Assembly (NCBI RefSeq): GCF_017814975.1 | Contig: NZ_JAGIQA010000005.1 | Location: forward strand, 248,001-312,000 | Origin: Cupriavidus consociatus | Lineage (GTDB): Bacteria; Pseudomonadota; Gammaproteobacteria; Burkholderiales; Burkholderiaceae | Direction of reading: 5' to 3' | Length of the DNA stretch: 64,000 nt | Part shown: positions 1 to 9,218 of the stretch, one piece after another | Numbering within the stretch: position 1 is the stretch's first letter | Layout of the letters: each line of letters starts with the position of its first letter | The notes under the pieces: generated by a model | Database searches by the model: none | The model's input: only the letters and a program-made list of their open reading frames with translations | Told to the model about the DNA's origin: nothing | Program-made: the position numbers and the translations under genes

Positions 1-777
1 CGCGACCAGAGCCTGTTCCCGCTGTTCGACACGGTCCAGTCCGACTTCGGCTATGGCCAGATCTTCAGCGAGAACCCGTTCACCGGCTATGACCGCATTG
101 CCGACAACAACAAGATCACGGGTGGCCTGACCACGCGCCTGATCGAGGCTGACTCCGGCATCGAGCGCTTCCGCGGCACCATCGCGCAGCGCTACGATTT
201 CACCGGGCAGCGCGTGCAGATCAATGGCACGCTGGCGGACCCCAAGCCTGGCGCCTCCGACCTGCTCGCGGCGACCACTATCCAGATGTTCCGGGGCTAT
301 TACCTGGACATGGGCGTGCAGTACAACCTGGATACCGACCGGATCAACTACGGCAACGTGGCTTTTGCGTACCGCCCCGAGCCGCGCAAGGTCTTCAACG
401 CCGGCTACCGTTACCGCCGTCCGACCGCCGTGACCGACAACACCGCGATCGACCAGTTCGAGCTGTCGGGCCAGTGGCCGATCACGCGGCGTGCCTACGC
501 CATCGCGCGCTTCGCCTTCGACCTGAGCGCGAGCCAGATGGTCGATACGCTGGCCGGCGTCGAATACGCCGCGGACTGCTGGGTCGGCCGGGTGGTCTAC
601 CAGCGTTTCCGCAACACCACGCAGGGCTACACCGGGCGGGTCTTCCTGCAGGTGGAGTTCCGTGGCCTTTCCAAGATCGGGTCCAATCCGCTGAACATCC
701 TGCGCCTGAACGTGCCGGGCTACGAGCCCGTGTCCGCCAAGCCGGTACCGACGACCCAGTACGATCACTATGAATGA
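1..777 (+). CDS. lptD: LPS-assembly protein LptD, C-terminal part (5' end outside window)
   Basis: LptD is the outer-membrane barrel that inserts lipopolysaccharide into the outer leaflet, working with LptE. The reading frame is open from base 1 and codes for about 258 residues of the C-terminal beta-barrel: alternating aromatic and polar residues, ENPFTGYDRIADNNK-type loops and a late Cys in DCWVGRVVYQRF, as expected near the LptD C-terminus. It ends in an acidic and aromatic tail (TQYDHYE). It lies 9 bases before surA, the chaperone that helps fold LptD; lptD-surA-pdxA-rsmA is a conserved order in proteobacteria. The upstream jellyroll domain is not in the window. Confidence 0.93.
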   Translation, partial: RDQSLFPLFDTVQSDFGYGQIFSENPFTGYDRIADNNKITGGLTTRLIEADSGIERFRGTIAQRYDFTGQRVQINGTLADPKPGASDLLAATTIQMFRGYYLDMGVQYNLDTDRINYGNVAFAYRPEPRKVFNAGYRYRRPTAVTDNTAIDQFELSGQWPITRRAYAIARFAFDLSASQMVDTLAGVEYAADCWVGRVVYQRFRNTTQGYTGRVFLQVEFRGLSKIGSNPLNILRLNVPGYEPVSAKPVPTTQYDHYE

Positions 778-786
778 CGGATTAAG

Positions 787-2259
787 ATGAAACGTCAAGA
801 ATTCGCCTTGTTTTCCTTTCTCATGACGTCGTGGCACCGCCTGCTGTTGCCGGCCGTGCTGGCCGCGATCGCCGTTCCGGCCGCCGCGCAGCTGAAGGCG
901 CCGGGCACCGGGCGTGCCACCGGCATCTTCGTGCCGCAGTCTTCCGACGTCGCCGCGCCGGCGAGCCAGCCCAAGCTCGGCGTGCCGCGGCCCGGCGACC
1001 AGAAGCGCTCGCAGCTGGTCGACGAGGTGGTCGCCGTGGTCAACAACAGCGTGATCACGCGCCGCGAGCTGCTCGACCGCGCCGATGAAATCGAAGGCCA
1101 GCTGCGTGCCGCCGGCCGTCCCGTCCCGCCGCGCGCCGACCTGCTCGGCGAGGTACTGGAGCGCCTGGTGATGGAACGCGTGCAGACCCAGGCCGCGCAG
1201 GAAGCCGGCATCCGCGTGACCGACCAGGAGATCGACCGCGCCATCGAATCGGTGGCGCAGCAGAACCGCATGAACGCCACCGAGCTGCGCCGCCGCGTGG
1301 AAGCCAGCGGCATGACCTGGACCAAATACCGCGATGAGCTGCGCAAGCAGGTGCAGGTGATCCGCCTGCGCGAGCGCGAGGTCGATTCCAAGGTGCAGGT
1401 CTACGACGGCGAGATCGACAACTTCCTCGCTGCCCGCGGCGGCCAGGCCGGCGCTACCGGCCCGACCGAATACAACGTGGCGCAGATCCTCGTGCGCGTG
1501 CCCGAGAATGCCTCGGACGCGCAGAAGCAGGCGCAGCGCGCCAAGGCCGAGGGGCTGCTGAAGCAGGCCCAGGGCGGCGCGGATTTTGCGCAGCTGGCGC
1601 AAGCCAATTCGACAGGCCCGGAAGCCGCCCAGGGCGGCGTGATGGGCTTCCGCGAGATCGGCCGCCTGCCGGCGCTGTTCGCCAACCTGGTGGTGGACCT
1701 CCAGCCTGGCGCCGTGGCGCCCCAGGTGGTGGAAAGCGCCGCGGGCTTCCACGTGGTCAAGCTGCTGGCCAAGCGCGCCGCGCCGGCATCCGGCACGGCC
1801 GCTGCAGGCAAGATCACGCAGACGCAAGTGCGCCATATCCTGATCCGCACCGGCCCCAACATGCCCGAAGCCGAGGCGCGCCGCCAGCTCAGCACGCTGC
1901 GCGACCGCATCACCCACGGCGGCGATTTTGCCGACGCGGCCAAGCGCTTCTCGCAGGATGGCTCGGCACAGAACGGCGGCGACCTCGGCTGGGTCTCGCC
2001 GGGCGAGCTGGTGCCCGAGTTCGAGCAGGCCATGAGCCGCCTGCGCCCGAACGAGATCTCCGAGCCGGTGGTCACGCAATTCGGCGTGCACCTGATCCAG
2101 GTGCTGAACCGCCGCGAGACCGAGCTGTCGCCCGAGAAGCAGCGCGACTTTGCCCGCGCCGAGGTCCGCGAACAGAAGCTGCGGGCCGCGTATGATGACT
2201 GGGTGCGCCAGCTGCGCTCGCAGGCGTACGTCGAGTACCGCATCAACCGCCAGCGCTGA
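787..2259 (+). CDS. surA: Periplasmic peptidyl-prolyl isomerase and chaperone SurA
   Basis: SurA escorts unfolded outer-membrane proteins, including LptD, across the periplasm. The 490-residue product has an N-terminal signal peptide (hydrophobic LLLPAVLAAIAVPAAAQ at about residues 19-35), a SurA N-domain beginning near VDEVVAVVNNSVITRREL, and two parvulin (PpiC) domains. The first starts near EYNVAQILVRVP, the second near TQVRHILIRTG and includes DGSAQNGGDLGWVSPGELVPEF. A second ATG at 823 would give a more normal signal-peptide length and may be the true start. It is slightly longer than E. coli SurA (428 aa) because of the N-terminal linker. Confidence 0.95.
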   Translation: MKRQEFALFSFLMTSWHRLLLPAVLAAIAVPAAAQLKAPGTGRATGIFVPQSSDVAAPASQPKLGVPRPGDQKRSQLVDEVVAVVNNSVITRRELLDRADEIEGQLRAAGRPVPPRADLLGEVLERLVMERVQTQAAQEAGIRVTDQEIDRAIESVAQQNRMNATELRRRVEASGMTWTKYRDELRKQVQVIRLREREVDSKVQVYDGEIDNFLAARGGQAGATGPTEYNVAQILVRVPENASDAQKQAQRAKAEGLLKQAQGGADFAQLAQANSTGPEAAQGGVMGFREIGRLPALFANLVVDLQPGAVAPQVVESAAGFHVVKLLAKRAAPASGTAAAGKITQTQVRHILIRTGPNMPEAEARRQLSTLRDRITHGGDFADAAKRFSQDGSAQNGGDLGWVSPGELVPEFEQAMSRLRPNEISEPVVTQFGVHLIQVLNRRETELSPEKQRDFARAEVREQKLRAAYDDWVRQLRSQAYVEYRINRQR

Positions 2260-2292
2260 CACGCGCAAGCGCCGCCGACCGCCCACGCCGAC

Positions 2293-3396
2293 ATGCCTGA
2301 CCCGCTATCCCTGGCCATTTCCACCGGCGAGCCCGCCGGCATCGGCCCCGATATCACCATCGGGGCGTTGCTGCAGCTCGCCGGCGCCAACCATGGCAAC
2401 AACGGCGGCAGCGGGCACTACCGCTTCCATGTGCTGGGCGATGCCCGCCTGCTGGCCGATCGCGCCGCGGCGCTGGGCGTGACGCACGCCTGGGAGCGGC
2501 GCATCGCCGACGGCGACGTGGTGATCGAGGATATCAAGCTGGCGGTCGCGTGCGAACCGGGCCGCCTGGACGCGCGCAATGGCCGGTACGTGCTGGCGCT
2601 GCTCGATGCCGCCATCGCCGGCTGCCGCCCGCATGGCCGCGCCGCGCCGCGCTATGCGGCCATGGTCACGGCGCCGGTGCAGAAGAGCACCATCAACGAT
2701 GCCGGCGTGCCCTTCACCGGCCACACCGAATACCTGGCCGACAGCGCCGGCGTGCCGCGCGTGGTGATGATGCTGGCCGGCCCGCAGCCCGCGCACGACA
2801 ACGCCATGCTGCGCGTGGCGCTGGCGACCACCCACCTGCCGCTGCGCGCGGTGCCCGACGCGCTTTCCGTCCCGCTGCTGTTGCACACCCTGACCATCAT
2901 CGATGCCGACCTGCGCCGCTACTTCGGCATCGCGCGCCCGCGCATCCTGGTCACGGGCCTGAACCCCCATGCCGGCGAAAGCGGGCACATGGGCCGCGAA
3001 GAGATCGACGTGATCGTGCCCGCGCTGGCGCAGGCCAAGGATGCCGGCATCGATGCGCGCGGTCCCTTCCCGGCCGACACGCTGTTCCAGCCGCGCCACC
3101 TGCGAGATGCCGACTGCGTGCTGGCGATGTACCATGACCAGGGGCTGGCGCCGCTCAAATACGGCACCTTCGGCCACGGCGTGAACATCACGCTGGGGCT
3201 GCCTTTCATCCGCACTTCGGTGGACCACGGCACCGCGCTGGACCTGGCTGGCACCGGCCAGGCAGAGCATGGCAGCATGATCGAGGCCATCCGCAGTGCG
3301 GTCACCATGGCCGGCCATGCCAACGGCCGCCATCCCGATGGCGCCGGCACCAGCCATCCGGGCCATCCCAATCCTGGCTTGCAGCCGCCTTGCTGA
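2293..3396 (+). CDS. pdxA: 4-hydroxythreonine-4-phosphate dehydrogenase PdxA
   Basis: PdxA oxidises 4-phosphohydroxy-L-threonine in the DXP-dependent pyridoxal phosphate pathway in the cytoplasm. The 367-residue protein starts with [16 protein letters not shown], the family's N-terminal signature, and carries [39 protein letters not shown] (metal-binding His) and [28 protein letters not shown]. These are the conserved substrate and metal-site segments. The C-terminus carries an extra His/Pro/Gly-rich tail (about 25 residues) that overlaps the first possible start of rsmA. It lies 33 bases after surA, consistent with one transcript. Confidence 0.95.
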   Translation: MPDPLSLAISTGEPAGIGPDITIGALLQLAGANHGNNGGSGHYRFHVLGDARLLADRAAALGVTHAWERRIADGDVVIEDIKLAVACEPGRLDARNGRYVLALLDAAIAGCRPHGRAAPRYAAMVTAPVQKSTINDAGVPFTGHTEYLADSAGVPRVVMMLAGPQPAHDNAMLRVALATTHLPLRAVPDALSVPLLLHTLTIIDADLRRYFGIARPRILVTGLNPHAGESGHMGREEIDVIVPALAQAKDAGIDARGPFPADTLFQPRHLRDADCVLAMYHDQGLAPLKYGTFGHGVNITLGLPFIRTSVDHGTALDLAGTGQAEHGSMIEAIRSAVTMAGHANGRHPDGAGTSHPGHPNPGLQPPC

Positions 3397-3407
3397 AGCC
3401 GGACCTC

Positions 3408-4259
3408 ATGCTGCAACATCGAACCATGCGTTCCAACGTGCACCAGGGCCATGTGGCCCGCAAGCGATTCGGGCAGAACTTCCTGGTCGACGACACCATC
3501 ATCCACGGCATCGTCAATGCCATCAATCCGCAAGCCGAAGACGTGCTGGTCGAGATCGGGCCGGGGCTCGGCGCGCTGACCAGCCCGCTGCTCGAACGGA
3601 TCCCGCAGATGCAGGTGGTCGAACTCGACCGCGACCTGGTCGAGCGCCTGCGCCGCCGCTATGGCGAGCGCCTGCAGGTACATGCCGGCGATGCGCTGGA
3701 TTTCGACTTCGGCAAGCTGGAAGTGCCGGGCAGGCCGCTGCGCATCGTCGGCAACCTGCCGTACAACATTTCCAGCCCGCTGCTGTTCCACCTGATGCAG
3801 TTCGCCGACCGGGTGCGCGACCAGCACTTCATGCTGCAGAAGGAAGTGGTCGAGCGCATGGTGGCGGAGCCCGGCAGCAAGGCCTTCGGGCGGCTGTCGA
3901 TCATGCTGCAGGTGCGCTACTACATGGAACATGTGCTGGACGTGCCGCCCGGCAGTTTCAACCCGCCGCCCAAGGTCGATTCGGCGGTGGTGCGGATGAT
4001 CCCGTGGCCGCGCCATCACGACGGCCGCCTGCGCTCGCCGCATGCCGATTGCGACATCACCGTGCTCGGCGACGTGGTCACCGCGGCGTTCTCGCAGCGG
4101 CGCAAGGTGCTGCGCAATACGCTGTCGTTCCTGCGCGACCAGGTCGACTTCGACGCGATGGGTTTCGACCTCGGCCGCCGCGCCGAGGAAGTGCCCGTCG
4201 GCGAGTATGTCGAACTGGCCCGCCGCTTGGGTGGCGGCGCCGCGGGGCAGGCCGCCTGA
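3408..4259 (+). CDS. rsmA: 16S rRNA (adenine1518/1519-N6)-dimethyltransferase RsmA (KsgA)
   Basis: RsmA dimethylates two adjacent adenines in the helix 45 loop of 16S rRNA late in 30S assembly. The protein begins with [19 protein letters not shown], the family signature, followed by SAM-binding [15 protein letters not shown] and the catalytic [14 protein letters not shown] motif. Three in-frame starts are possible: TTG at 3390 (overlapping the pdxA end), ATG at 3408 and ATG at 3426. Conservation starts just after 3426, so either ATG is plausible and the choice of 3408 is uncertain. It is the last gene of the lptD-surA-pdxA-rsmA series. Confidence 0.92.
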   Translation: MLQHRTMRSNVHQGHVARKRFGQNFLVDDTIIHGIVNAINPQAEDVLVEIGPGLGALTSPLLERIPQMQVVELDRDLVERLRRRYGERLQVHAGDALDFDFGKLEVPGRPLRIVGNLPYNISSPLLFHLMQFADRVRDQHFMLQKEVVERMVAEPGSKAFGRLSIMLQVRYYMEHVLDVPPGSFNPPPKVDSAVVRMIPWPRHHDGRLRSPHADCDITVLGDVVTAAFSQRRKVLRNTLSFLRDQVDFDAMGFDLGRRAEEVPVGEYVELARRLGGGAAGQAA

Positions 4260-4314
4260 AGCCCCAGATCAACGAACCCGAATTTCCGCGACTTATTTCG
4301 TGCAAGACCGTCCC

Positions 4315-5352
4315 ATGACAGCCCAAACCAGCCAAACCAACCGGCGTCCCGTGATCCTGACCGGCGACCGTCCCACCGGCCCGCTGCACCTCGGCCACTT
4401 CGTCGGCTCGCTGCAGAGCCGCGTGGCGCTGCAGGATTCGCATGAGCAATACCTGCTGCTGGCCGACACCCAGGCCATGACCGACAACGCGCACGATCCC
4501 GACAAGGTGCGCCGCAACGTGCTGGAAGTGGCGCTGGACTACCTGGCGGTCGGCATCGACCCGGCCAGGACCACTATCACCGTGCAGTCGCACCTGCCGG
4601 CGCTGGCCGAGCTGACGCTGATGTACCTGAACTTCGTCACGGTCTCGCGCCTGGAGCGCAATCCGACCATCAAGGAAGAGATCCAGGCGCGCGGCTTCGG
4701 CCGTGATATCCCGGCGGGCTTCCTGTGCTACCCGGCCGCGCAGGCCGCGGACATCACTGCCTTCAAGGCCCAGGTGGTGCCGGTGGGCGAAGACCAGGCC
4801 CCGCTGATCGAGCAGACCAACGAGATCGTGCGCCGCATCAACAACCAGGTCGGCCGCGACGTGCTGCCGGAGTGCAAGGCGCTGATCCCGAAGTTCGGCC
4901 GCCTGCCTGGCGTCGACGGCAAGGCCAAGATGAGCAAGTCGATGGGCAACGCGATCGCGCTGGGCGCGTCGCCGGAGCAGATCAAGGCCGCGGTGCACAG
5001 CATGTACACCGACCCGAACCACCTGAAGGTGTCGGATCCTGGCCAGGTCGAGGGCAACGTGGTGTTCACGTACCTGGACGCGTTCGATCCCAACACCGAG
5101 GAAGTCGAAGCGCTGAAGGAACACTATCGCAAGGGCGGCCTGGGCGACATGGTGCTCAAGCGCCGCATCGAAGGCATCCTGCAGGACATGCTCGCCCCGA
5201 TCCGTGCCCGCCGCGAAGAGCTGGCCAAGAATCCGGACTATGTGTTCGATGTGCTGCGCCAGGGCACGCAAAAGGCACGCAAGCTGACCCAGCAGACGCT
5301 GGAGGAAGTGCGCGACGCGCTGGGAATGTTCTCGTTCGAGGCGCGCCGCTGA
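4315..5352 (+). CDS. trpS: Tryptophanyl-tRNA synthetase
   Basis: This class I aminoacyl-tRNA synthetase charges tRNA-Trp. The start at 4315 gives 345 residues (MTAQTSQTNRRPVILTGDRP), matching family length. The HIGH-type motif is PLHLGHFVGSL near residue 23 and the KMSKS loop is DGKAKMSKSMGNAI near residue 200. GEDQAPLIEQTNEIVRRIN is the conserved tryptophan-pocket region. The open frame extends upstream into rsmA, but the extra sequence is an out-of-frame shadow of rsmA. Confidence 0.95.
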   Translation: MTAQTSQTNRRPVILTGDRPTGPLHLGHFVGSLQSRVALQDSHEQYLLLADTQAMTDNAHDPDKVRRNVLEVALDYLAVGIDPARTTITVQSHLPALAELTLMYLNFVTVSRLERNPTIKEEIQARGFGRDIPAGFLCYPAAQAADITAFKAQVVPVGEDQAPLIEQTNEIVRRINNQVGRDVLPECKALIPKFGRLPGVDGKAKMSKSMGNAIALGASPEQIKAAVHSMYTDPNHLKVSDPGQVEGNVVFTYLDAFDPNTEEVEALKEHYRKGGLGDMVLKRRIEGILQDMLAPIRARREELAKNPDYVFDVLRQGTQKARKLTQQTLEEVRDALGMFSFEARR

Positions 5353-5426
5353 TCTTGGGGGCGGCCAAAAGCGCCCACCGGTTTTGGGTGCTCCCCGGCC
5401 GTCCGAGCTTGCCTGAGCAAGGTGTT

Positions 5427-5468
5427 CTCCCTCTCCCCTCAGGGGGAGAGGGCCCGGGGTGAGGGGTG
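5427..5468. repeat. GC-rich inverted repeat of dispersed type
   Basis: A perfect 10-bp stem (CCCTCTCCCC, positions 5429-5438, pairing with GGGGAGAGGG, 5443-5452) has a 4-base loop and is followed by a G-rich stretch. It lies in the space between the convergent genes trpS and the DMT transporter. Elements of this appearance occur between genes in many Burkholderiales genomes. Calling it dispersed is an inference, as only one copy is visible here. It may also help end transcription from either side. Confidence 0.55.
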
Positions 5469-5528
5469 GGCTAGCAAGGCGCCACACCAAGCAAGGTCAC
5501 GGTTTTAACCCGAACCCTGACGTGCGCC

Positions 5529-6434
5529 TTACGCCCGCCGATTGACCAGCACGATCCCTGCCAGCACCAGCACGGCCGCCACCGCAAAACGCGGCCCCAC
5601 CGCGTCGTGCATCAGCACCACGCCGAAAGCCACCCCGAACAGCGGCGTCAGGAAGGAAAACACCGACAGCCGCGACGCCAGGTAGCGCCGCAGCAGCCAG
5701 AACCACGTCAGGTAGCTGGCAAATGCGATGAGCACCGACTGGTAGAACAGGCTCGCCAGCACCACGCCGTCGACCTGCACGGTCGCGGTCTGGCCCGCGG
5801 CCACCGCCATCGCCAGCAGCAGCACCGCCGATACCGCCAGCTGGTACAGCAGCGTCTTGCTGGCCGGCGCGGTCGCCAGCGGGCTGGCGCGCACCACTAC
5901 GGTGGTGGCGGCCCACAGCGCCCCGGCCAGGATGCCGAGCGCATCGCCCAGCAGTGTGCTGCCATGGGCCGACGGCGCCGCGATGCCATCGGCGAACGCC
6001 AGTGCCATGCCTGCGAACGCCAGCGCCACGCCGAGCCATTGCCCGGTGTGCAGCCGCTCGCCCGGCACCACGAAATGCAGTCCCAGCGCGGTGAAGATCG
6101 GCGCGGTGTACAGGAACACGGCCATGCGCGAGGCCGTGGTGTGGCCCAGCCCGACGAAGATGCAGAAGAACTCGGCGCCGAACAGCAGCCCCGCCAGCAG
6201 CCCCGCGTTGAGCGTGCCGTCACGGCGCCAGATCGGCGTGCCGCGCCACGCGGCAAAGCCGAACACCAGCAGCGCCGCCACGGCCGAGCGCACGCCGGCC
6301 TGCAGCACCGCGCCCATCAGCGGCGCGGTCACCTTGATCACCACCTGTTGCAGGCCCCAGGCGGCGCACAGCACCACCATCAGGCCCACCGCCATGCCGT
6401 CCAGCGGCCGGCGGGTCAGGGTTTGCGCGTCCAC
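5529..6434 (-). CDS. DMT-superfamily (EamA) transporter
   Basis: A 10-helix inner-membrane transporter of the drug/metabolite superfamily, usually an exporter of metabolites or amino acids. Two repeated EamA halves are visible: GLMVVLCAAWGLQQVVIKVTAP to FVVPGERLHTGQWLGVALAFAGMALAF, then ALWAATTVVVRAS to LTPLFGVAFGVVLMHDAVGPRFAVAAVLVLAGIVLVNRR. The open frame runs further upstream into gloA. I chose GTG at 6434 (301 aa); ATG at 6395 (288 aa) is equally possible. The gene follows gloA on the same strand. The substrate cannot be told from sequence. Confidence 0.85.
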   Translation of the reverse strand: MDAQTLTRRPLDGMAVGLMVVLCAAWGLQQVVIKVTAPLMGAVLQAGVRSAVAALLVFGFAAWRGTPIWRRDGTLNAGLLAGLLFGAEFFCIFVGLGHTTASRMAVFLYTAPIFTALGLHFVVPGERLHTGQWLGVALAFAGMALAFADGIAAPSAHGSTLLGDALGILAGALWAATTVVVRASPLATAPASKTLLYQLAVSAVLLLAMAVAAGQTATVQVDGVVLASLFYQSVLIAFASYLTWFWLLRRYLASRLSVFSFLTPLFGVAFGVVLMHDAVGPRFAVAAVLVLAGIVLVNRRA

Positions 6435-6454
6435 GGCCGCGGTCGATGGACGGG

Positions 6455-6862
6455 TTACGGGCGGCCGGCGTCGCGGGTGGAATGGCGCTCGATCAGCTCG
6501 ATCTTGTAGCCGTCCGGATCTTCGACGAAGGCGATCACGGTGGTGCCGCCCTTGACCGGGCCGGCTTCGCGGGTGACCTTGCCGCCGGCCGCGCGGATGC
6601 GCTCGCACGCCGCGGCGGCGTTGTCGGTCTCCAGCGCGATATGGCCGTAGGCGGTGCCCAGGTCATACTGGTCGACGCCGTAGTTATAGGTCAGCTCCAG
6701 CACCGCGGTCTCGCTTTCGGGGCCGTAGCCGACGAAGGCCAGGCGGTACTTGTACTCGGGGTTGTCGCTCTCGCGCAGCAGTTGCATGCCGAGGATGCGG
6801 GTGTAGAAATCGATGGAGCGCTGCATGTCGCCAACGCGCAGCATGGTGTGGAGGAGTCGCAT
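6455..6862 (-). CDS. gloA: Lactoylglutathione lyase (glyoxalase I)
   Basis: GloA isomerises the hemithioacetal of methylglyoxal and glutathione to S-lactoylglutathione, a cytoplasmic detoxification step. The 135 residues match the single-domain bacterial enzyme. Visible metal ligands are His in [10 protein letters not shown], Glu in AVLELTYN, His in AYGHIALE and Glu in GYKIELIE. Length and motifs point to the Ni-dependent E. coli-type enzyme. It starts 72 bases downstream of the SprT-like gene. Confidence 0.95.
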   Translation of the reverse strand: MRLLHTMLRVGDMQRSIDFYTRILGMQLLRESDNPEYKYRLAFVGYGPESETAVLELTYNYGVDQYDLGTAYGHIALETDNAAAACERIRAAGGKVTREAGPVKGGTTVIAFVEDPDGYKIELIERHSTRDAGRP

Positions 6863-6934
6863 TTGAGGGCCTTCAACTGTTTTAGGTATTGGAAGGCGCC
6901 ATTTTAGTGCGTTTAGCCGAAACGCACCGGCTGC

Positions 6935-7789
6935 TTAAAAGCTCGGCAGCAGCTCGGGCGGATGCGCGCGCAGCTGCGCGCGGGCGTCGCGGAATTCCGG
7001 AAAGATCGATTCCACGGTTTCCCAGAAGCGCGGCCCGTGGTTCATTTCCTTCAGGTGGGCGAGCTCGTGCGCCGCAACGTAGTCGATCATCGACAGCGGG
7101 AAATGCATCAGGCGCCAGTTCAGCCGGATCTTGCCGTCGGCGGTGCAGCTGCCCCAGCGCGTGGCCGCCGAAGTCAGCGCAAAGCCGGTATGGCGCACGC
7201 CCAGCTTGCCGGCATAGACGTCGAGCCGCTCGGCCAGCAGCCGGCGCGCCTGTTGCTGAAGCCAGCCCTGCACACGATCCTTGATTTGCTGCTCGTCGGC
7301 GTGCGCGGGCAGCGCCAGGTGCAGCAAGCGGCGGTCGGCATCGAACAGCAGCGCGCCGATCGGCGACTCCAGCGACAGCGTCAGCGGCTGGCCCAGGAAG
7401 GGCAGGCTGGCGCCGTCGCGCCACTGCACGGTGGGCAGCACGCGGCGTGCCTCGCGGTGCCGCCACTCGCCCATCTTGTTGAAGATCCAGCGCTGCTTCT
7501 CCAGGATGGCCGATTCGATGTCGGCCAGCGTGACCCAGCGCGGCGCGGTGATCGACAGGCCGCGGTCGTCGATGGTGAAGCCGATGGTGCGTCGCGACGA
7601 ACGCTTGAGCGTATAGTGCAGCGCGCGCTCGCCGACGTGCAGCAGACGGGCATTGGGCTGCGGTACCGGCCATGCCGGCTGCTCCGGCACCAGCGGCGCG
7701 GCCGGCGCGTGGACGCCGGCAGGGGCCTCTGCCAGCGGCAGTTCCAGCTGCGCGCCGTCGGTGTCGGAGGCGGGGCGCAGCAGCTTCAT
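6935..7789 (-). CDS. SprT-like/YgjP-type M48 zinc metallopeptidase (DUF45)
   Basis: A cytoplasmic zincin-like protein of the YgjP/WLM group. The active-site motif is VAAHELAHLKEMNHGPRFWE (HExxH plus a third His), preceded by TRWGSCTADGKIRLNW, which is diagnostic of this family. The ATG at 7789 overlaps the plsC stop by 4 bases, indicating translational coupling; the longer open frame upstream is a plsC shadow. The first 50 or so residues are Ala/Pro-rich and probably disordered. The biological substrate is unknown. Confidence 0.88.
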   Translation of the reverse strand: MKLLRPASDTDGAQLELPLAEAPAGVHAPAAPLVPEQPAWPVPQPNARLLHVGERALHYTLKRSSRRTIGFTIDDRGLSITAPRWVTLADIESAILEKQRWIFNKMGEWRHREARRVLPTVQWRDGASLPFLGQPLTLSLESPIGALLFDADRRLLHLALPAHADEQQIKDRVQGWLQQQARRLLAERLDVYAGKLGVRHTGFALTSAATRWGSCTADGKIRLNWRLMHFPLSMIDYVAAHELAHLKEMNHGPRFWETVESIFPEFRDARAQLRAHPPELLPSF

Positions 7790-8550
7790 GCGGCCGGCTC
7801 TACCCGTGCTTCCCTGCGATAGCTGTCCGCGTCGATGCGGCGCATGTCCCCCTCGATCCAGTCGGCCACTTCCTGGTTGAGCTGGTCGGCGGTCTTGTTG
7901 GCCGAGGCGATCGGCGGTCCGACCGAGATCGTCACCATGCCCGGGTACTTGAGGAACCTGTTGCGCGGCCACACCCGGCCGGAGTTGACCGCCATCGGCA
8001 GCACCCAGGCGCCGGTCTCGACCGCCAGGCGCGCGCCGCCGCTCTTGTAGCGCGGCTTTTCCAGCCCCGACGGCGTGCGCGTGCCCTCCGGGAACATGAT
8101 GATCCAGGCGCCTTCGGACAGCCGCTCGCGTCCCTGGCGCACAGCCGAGGCGAAGGCGCGGGTGCCTTCCTTGCGGTTGATATGCACCATCTTCAGCATG
8201 CCCAGCGCCCAGCCGAAGAAAGGCACCAGCAGCAGCTCGCGCTTGAAAACGAAGCACAGCGGCCTGGGCATCAGCGCCACGTAGGCCACCGTTTCCCACG
8301 CCGACTGGTGCTTGGACAGCAGCACCACGGGCTTGTCGAGCATGCTGTCCATATGCTCATGGCCTTCGATGCGGTACTGGATGCCGCAGATGCCGCGCGC
8401 GGCCCAGATCACCAGCCGCGGCCAGCCGCGCACAAAGCGGAAGCGCTGGTCGGCATTCATGAAGGGAAACACTATGAAGCAGGCGCAGGCGTAGGGAGGC
8501 GTCAGCACCAGCAGGTACAGCGCAAACAGCAGGGAACGGAGAAACGTCAT
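7786..8550 (-). CDS. plsC: 1-acyl-sn-glycerol-3-phosphate acyltransferase
   Basis: PlsC acylates lysophosphatidate to phosphatidate at the inner membrane, a key step of phospholipid synthesis. The start at 8550 (MTFLRSLLFALYLLV) opens with a membrane anchor and gives 254 residues. The catalytic block is SKHQSAWETV, an HX4E form of the usual HX4D motif, and the substrate motif is MFPEGTRTPSG. KMVHINRKEGTRAF and the VLPMAVNSG region complete the four acyltransferase blocks. It lies between gmhB (46-base gap) and the SprT-like gene (4-base overlap). Confidence 0.92.
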   Translation of the reverse strand: MTFLRSLLFALYLLVLTPPYACACFIVFPFMNADQRFRFVRGWPRLVIWAARGICGIQYRIEGHEHMDSMLDKPVVLLSKHQSAWETVAYVALMPRPLCFVFKRELLLVPFFGWALGMLKMVHINRKEGTRAFASAVRQGRERLSEGAWIIMFPEGTRTPSGLEKPRYKSGGARLAVETGAWVLPMAVNSGRVWPRNRFLKYPGMVTISVGPPIASANKTADQLNQEVADWIEGDMRRIDADSYRREARVEPAA

Positions 8551-8596
8551 GCGTGGGGGCGCAAAAAAGAGGATCGGTGCCAGCGTCGGCAATGGA

Positions 8597-9187
8597 TTAT
8601 TGTGCGGACTCGCGGGTGGCGCCGTCGTTGCCGCCATGGTTGCCGGTCAGCCAGCTCGCGAAGGCGCGCAGGTCGTCATGCACCTGCGTGCCGGGCGGCA
8701 GGCCGCCTTTGTCGAGGGTCTTCATGCCCTTGCCGCTGCGCACCAGGTGCGGCGCGCAACCGACCGCAACGCCGGCCTCGAGGTCGCGCAGCGAATCGCC
8801 GACAATCGGCACGCCCCTGAGCTCGATACCGAAGCGCTCGCTGATCTGCTCGAGCATGCCGGACTTGGGCTTGCGGCAGTCGCAGCCGTCCGCGGCGGTA
8901 TGCGGGCAGAAGAATACGGCTTCGACGCGCCCGCCCAGGCGCGCCAGCGCCGTGTACATCTTCTCGTGCATGGCATTGAGCGCGCTCATCTCGAACAGGC
9001 CGCGGCCGATGCCGGACTGGTTGCTGGCGATCACCACGCGATAGCCGGCCTGGTTCAGCGCGGCAATGGCTTCCAGGCTGCCGTCGATGGGGATCCATTC
9101 GTCCGGCGACTTGATGAACTGGTCGCTGTCGAGGTTGACCACCCCGTCGCGGTCCAGGATGACGAACTTGGGCGGCGTCTGCGGCAT
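8597..9187 (-). CDS. gmhB: D-glycero-beta-D-manno-heptose 1,7-bisphosphate 7-phosphatase GmhB
   Basis: A HAD-family phosphatase that removes the 7-phosphate during ADP-heptose synthesis for the LPS inner core. Start at 9187 (MPQTPPKFVILDRDG) gives 196 residues. The HAD motif I is LDRDGVVN, motif II is ASNQSGIGRG, and motif IV is VGDSLRDLEAG. The Cys-rich zinc loop FFCPHTAADGCDCRKPK separates GmhB from histidinol phosphatase relatives. It is 31 bases from the end of glyS, on the same strand. Confidence 0.93.
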   Translation of the reverse strand: MPQTPPKFVILDRDGVVNLDSDQFIKSPDEWIPIDGSLEAIAALNQAGYRVVIASNQSGIGRGLFEMSALNAMHEKMYTALARLGGRVEAVFFCPHTAADGCDCRKPKSGMLEQISERFGIELRGVPIVGDSLRDLEAGVAVGCAPHLVRSGKGMKTLDKGGLPPGTQVHDDLRAFASWLTGNHGGNDGATRESAQ

Positions 9188-9218
9188 GTGCGGCTCCGGT
9201 ATCGCGTGCTGGCGGCGC

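Noticed and set aside
6456..6458. Start codon for the DMT transporter just beyond the gloA stop
   Set aside because: The codon there reads GTA, not GTG; the nearest usable starts are GTG at 6434 and ATG at 6395.
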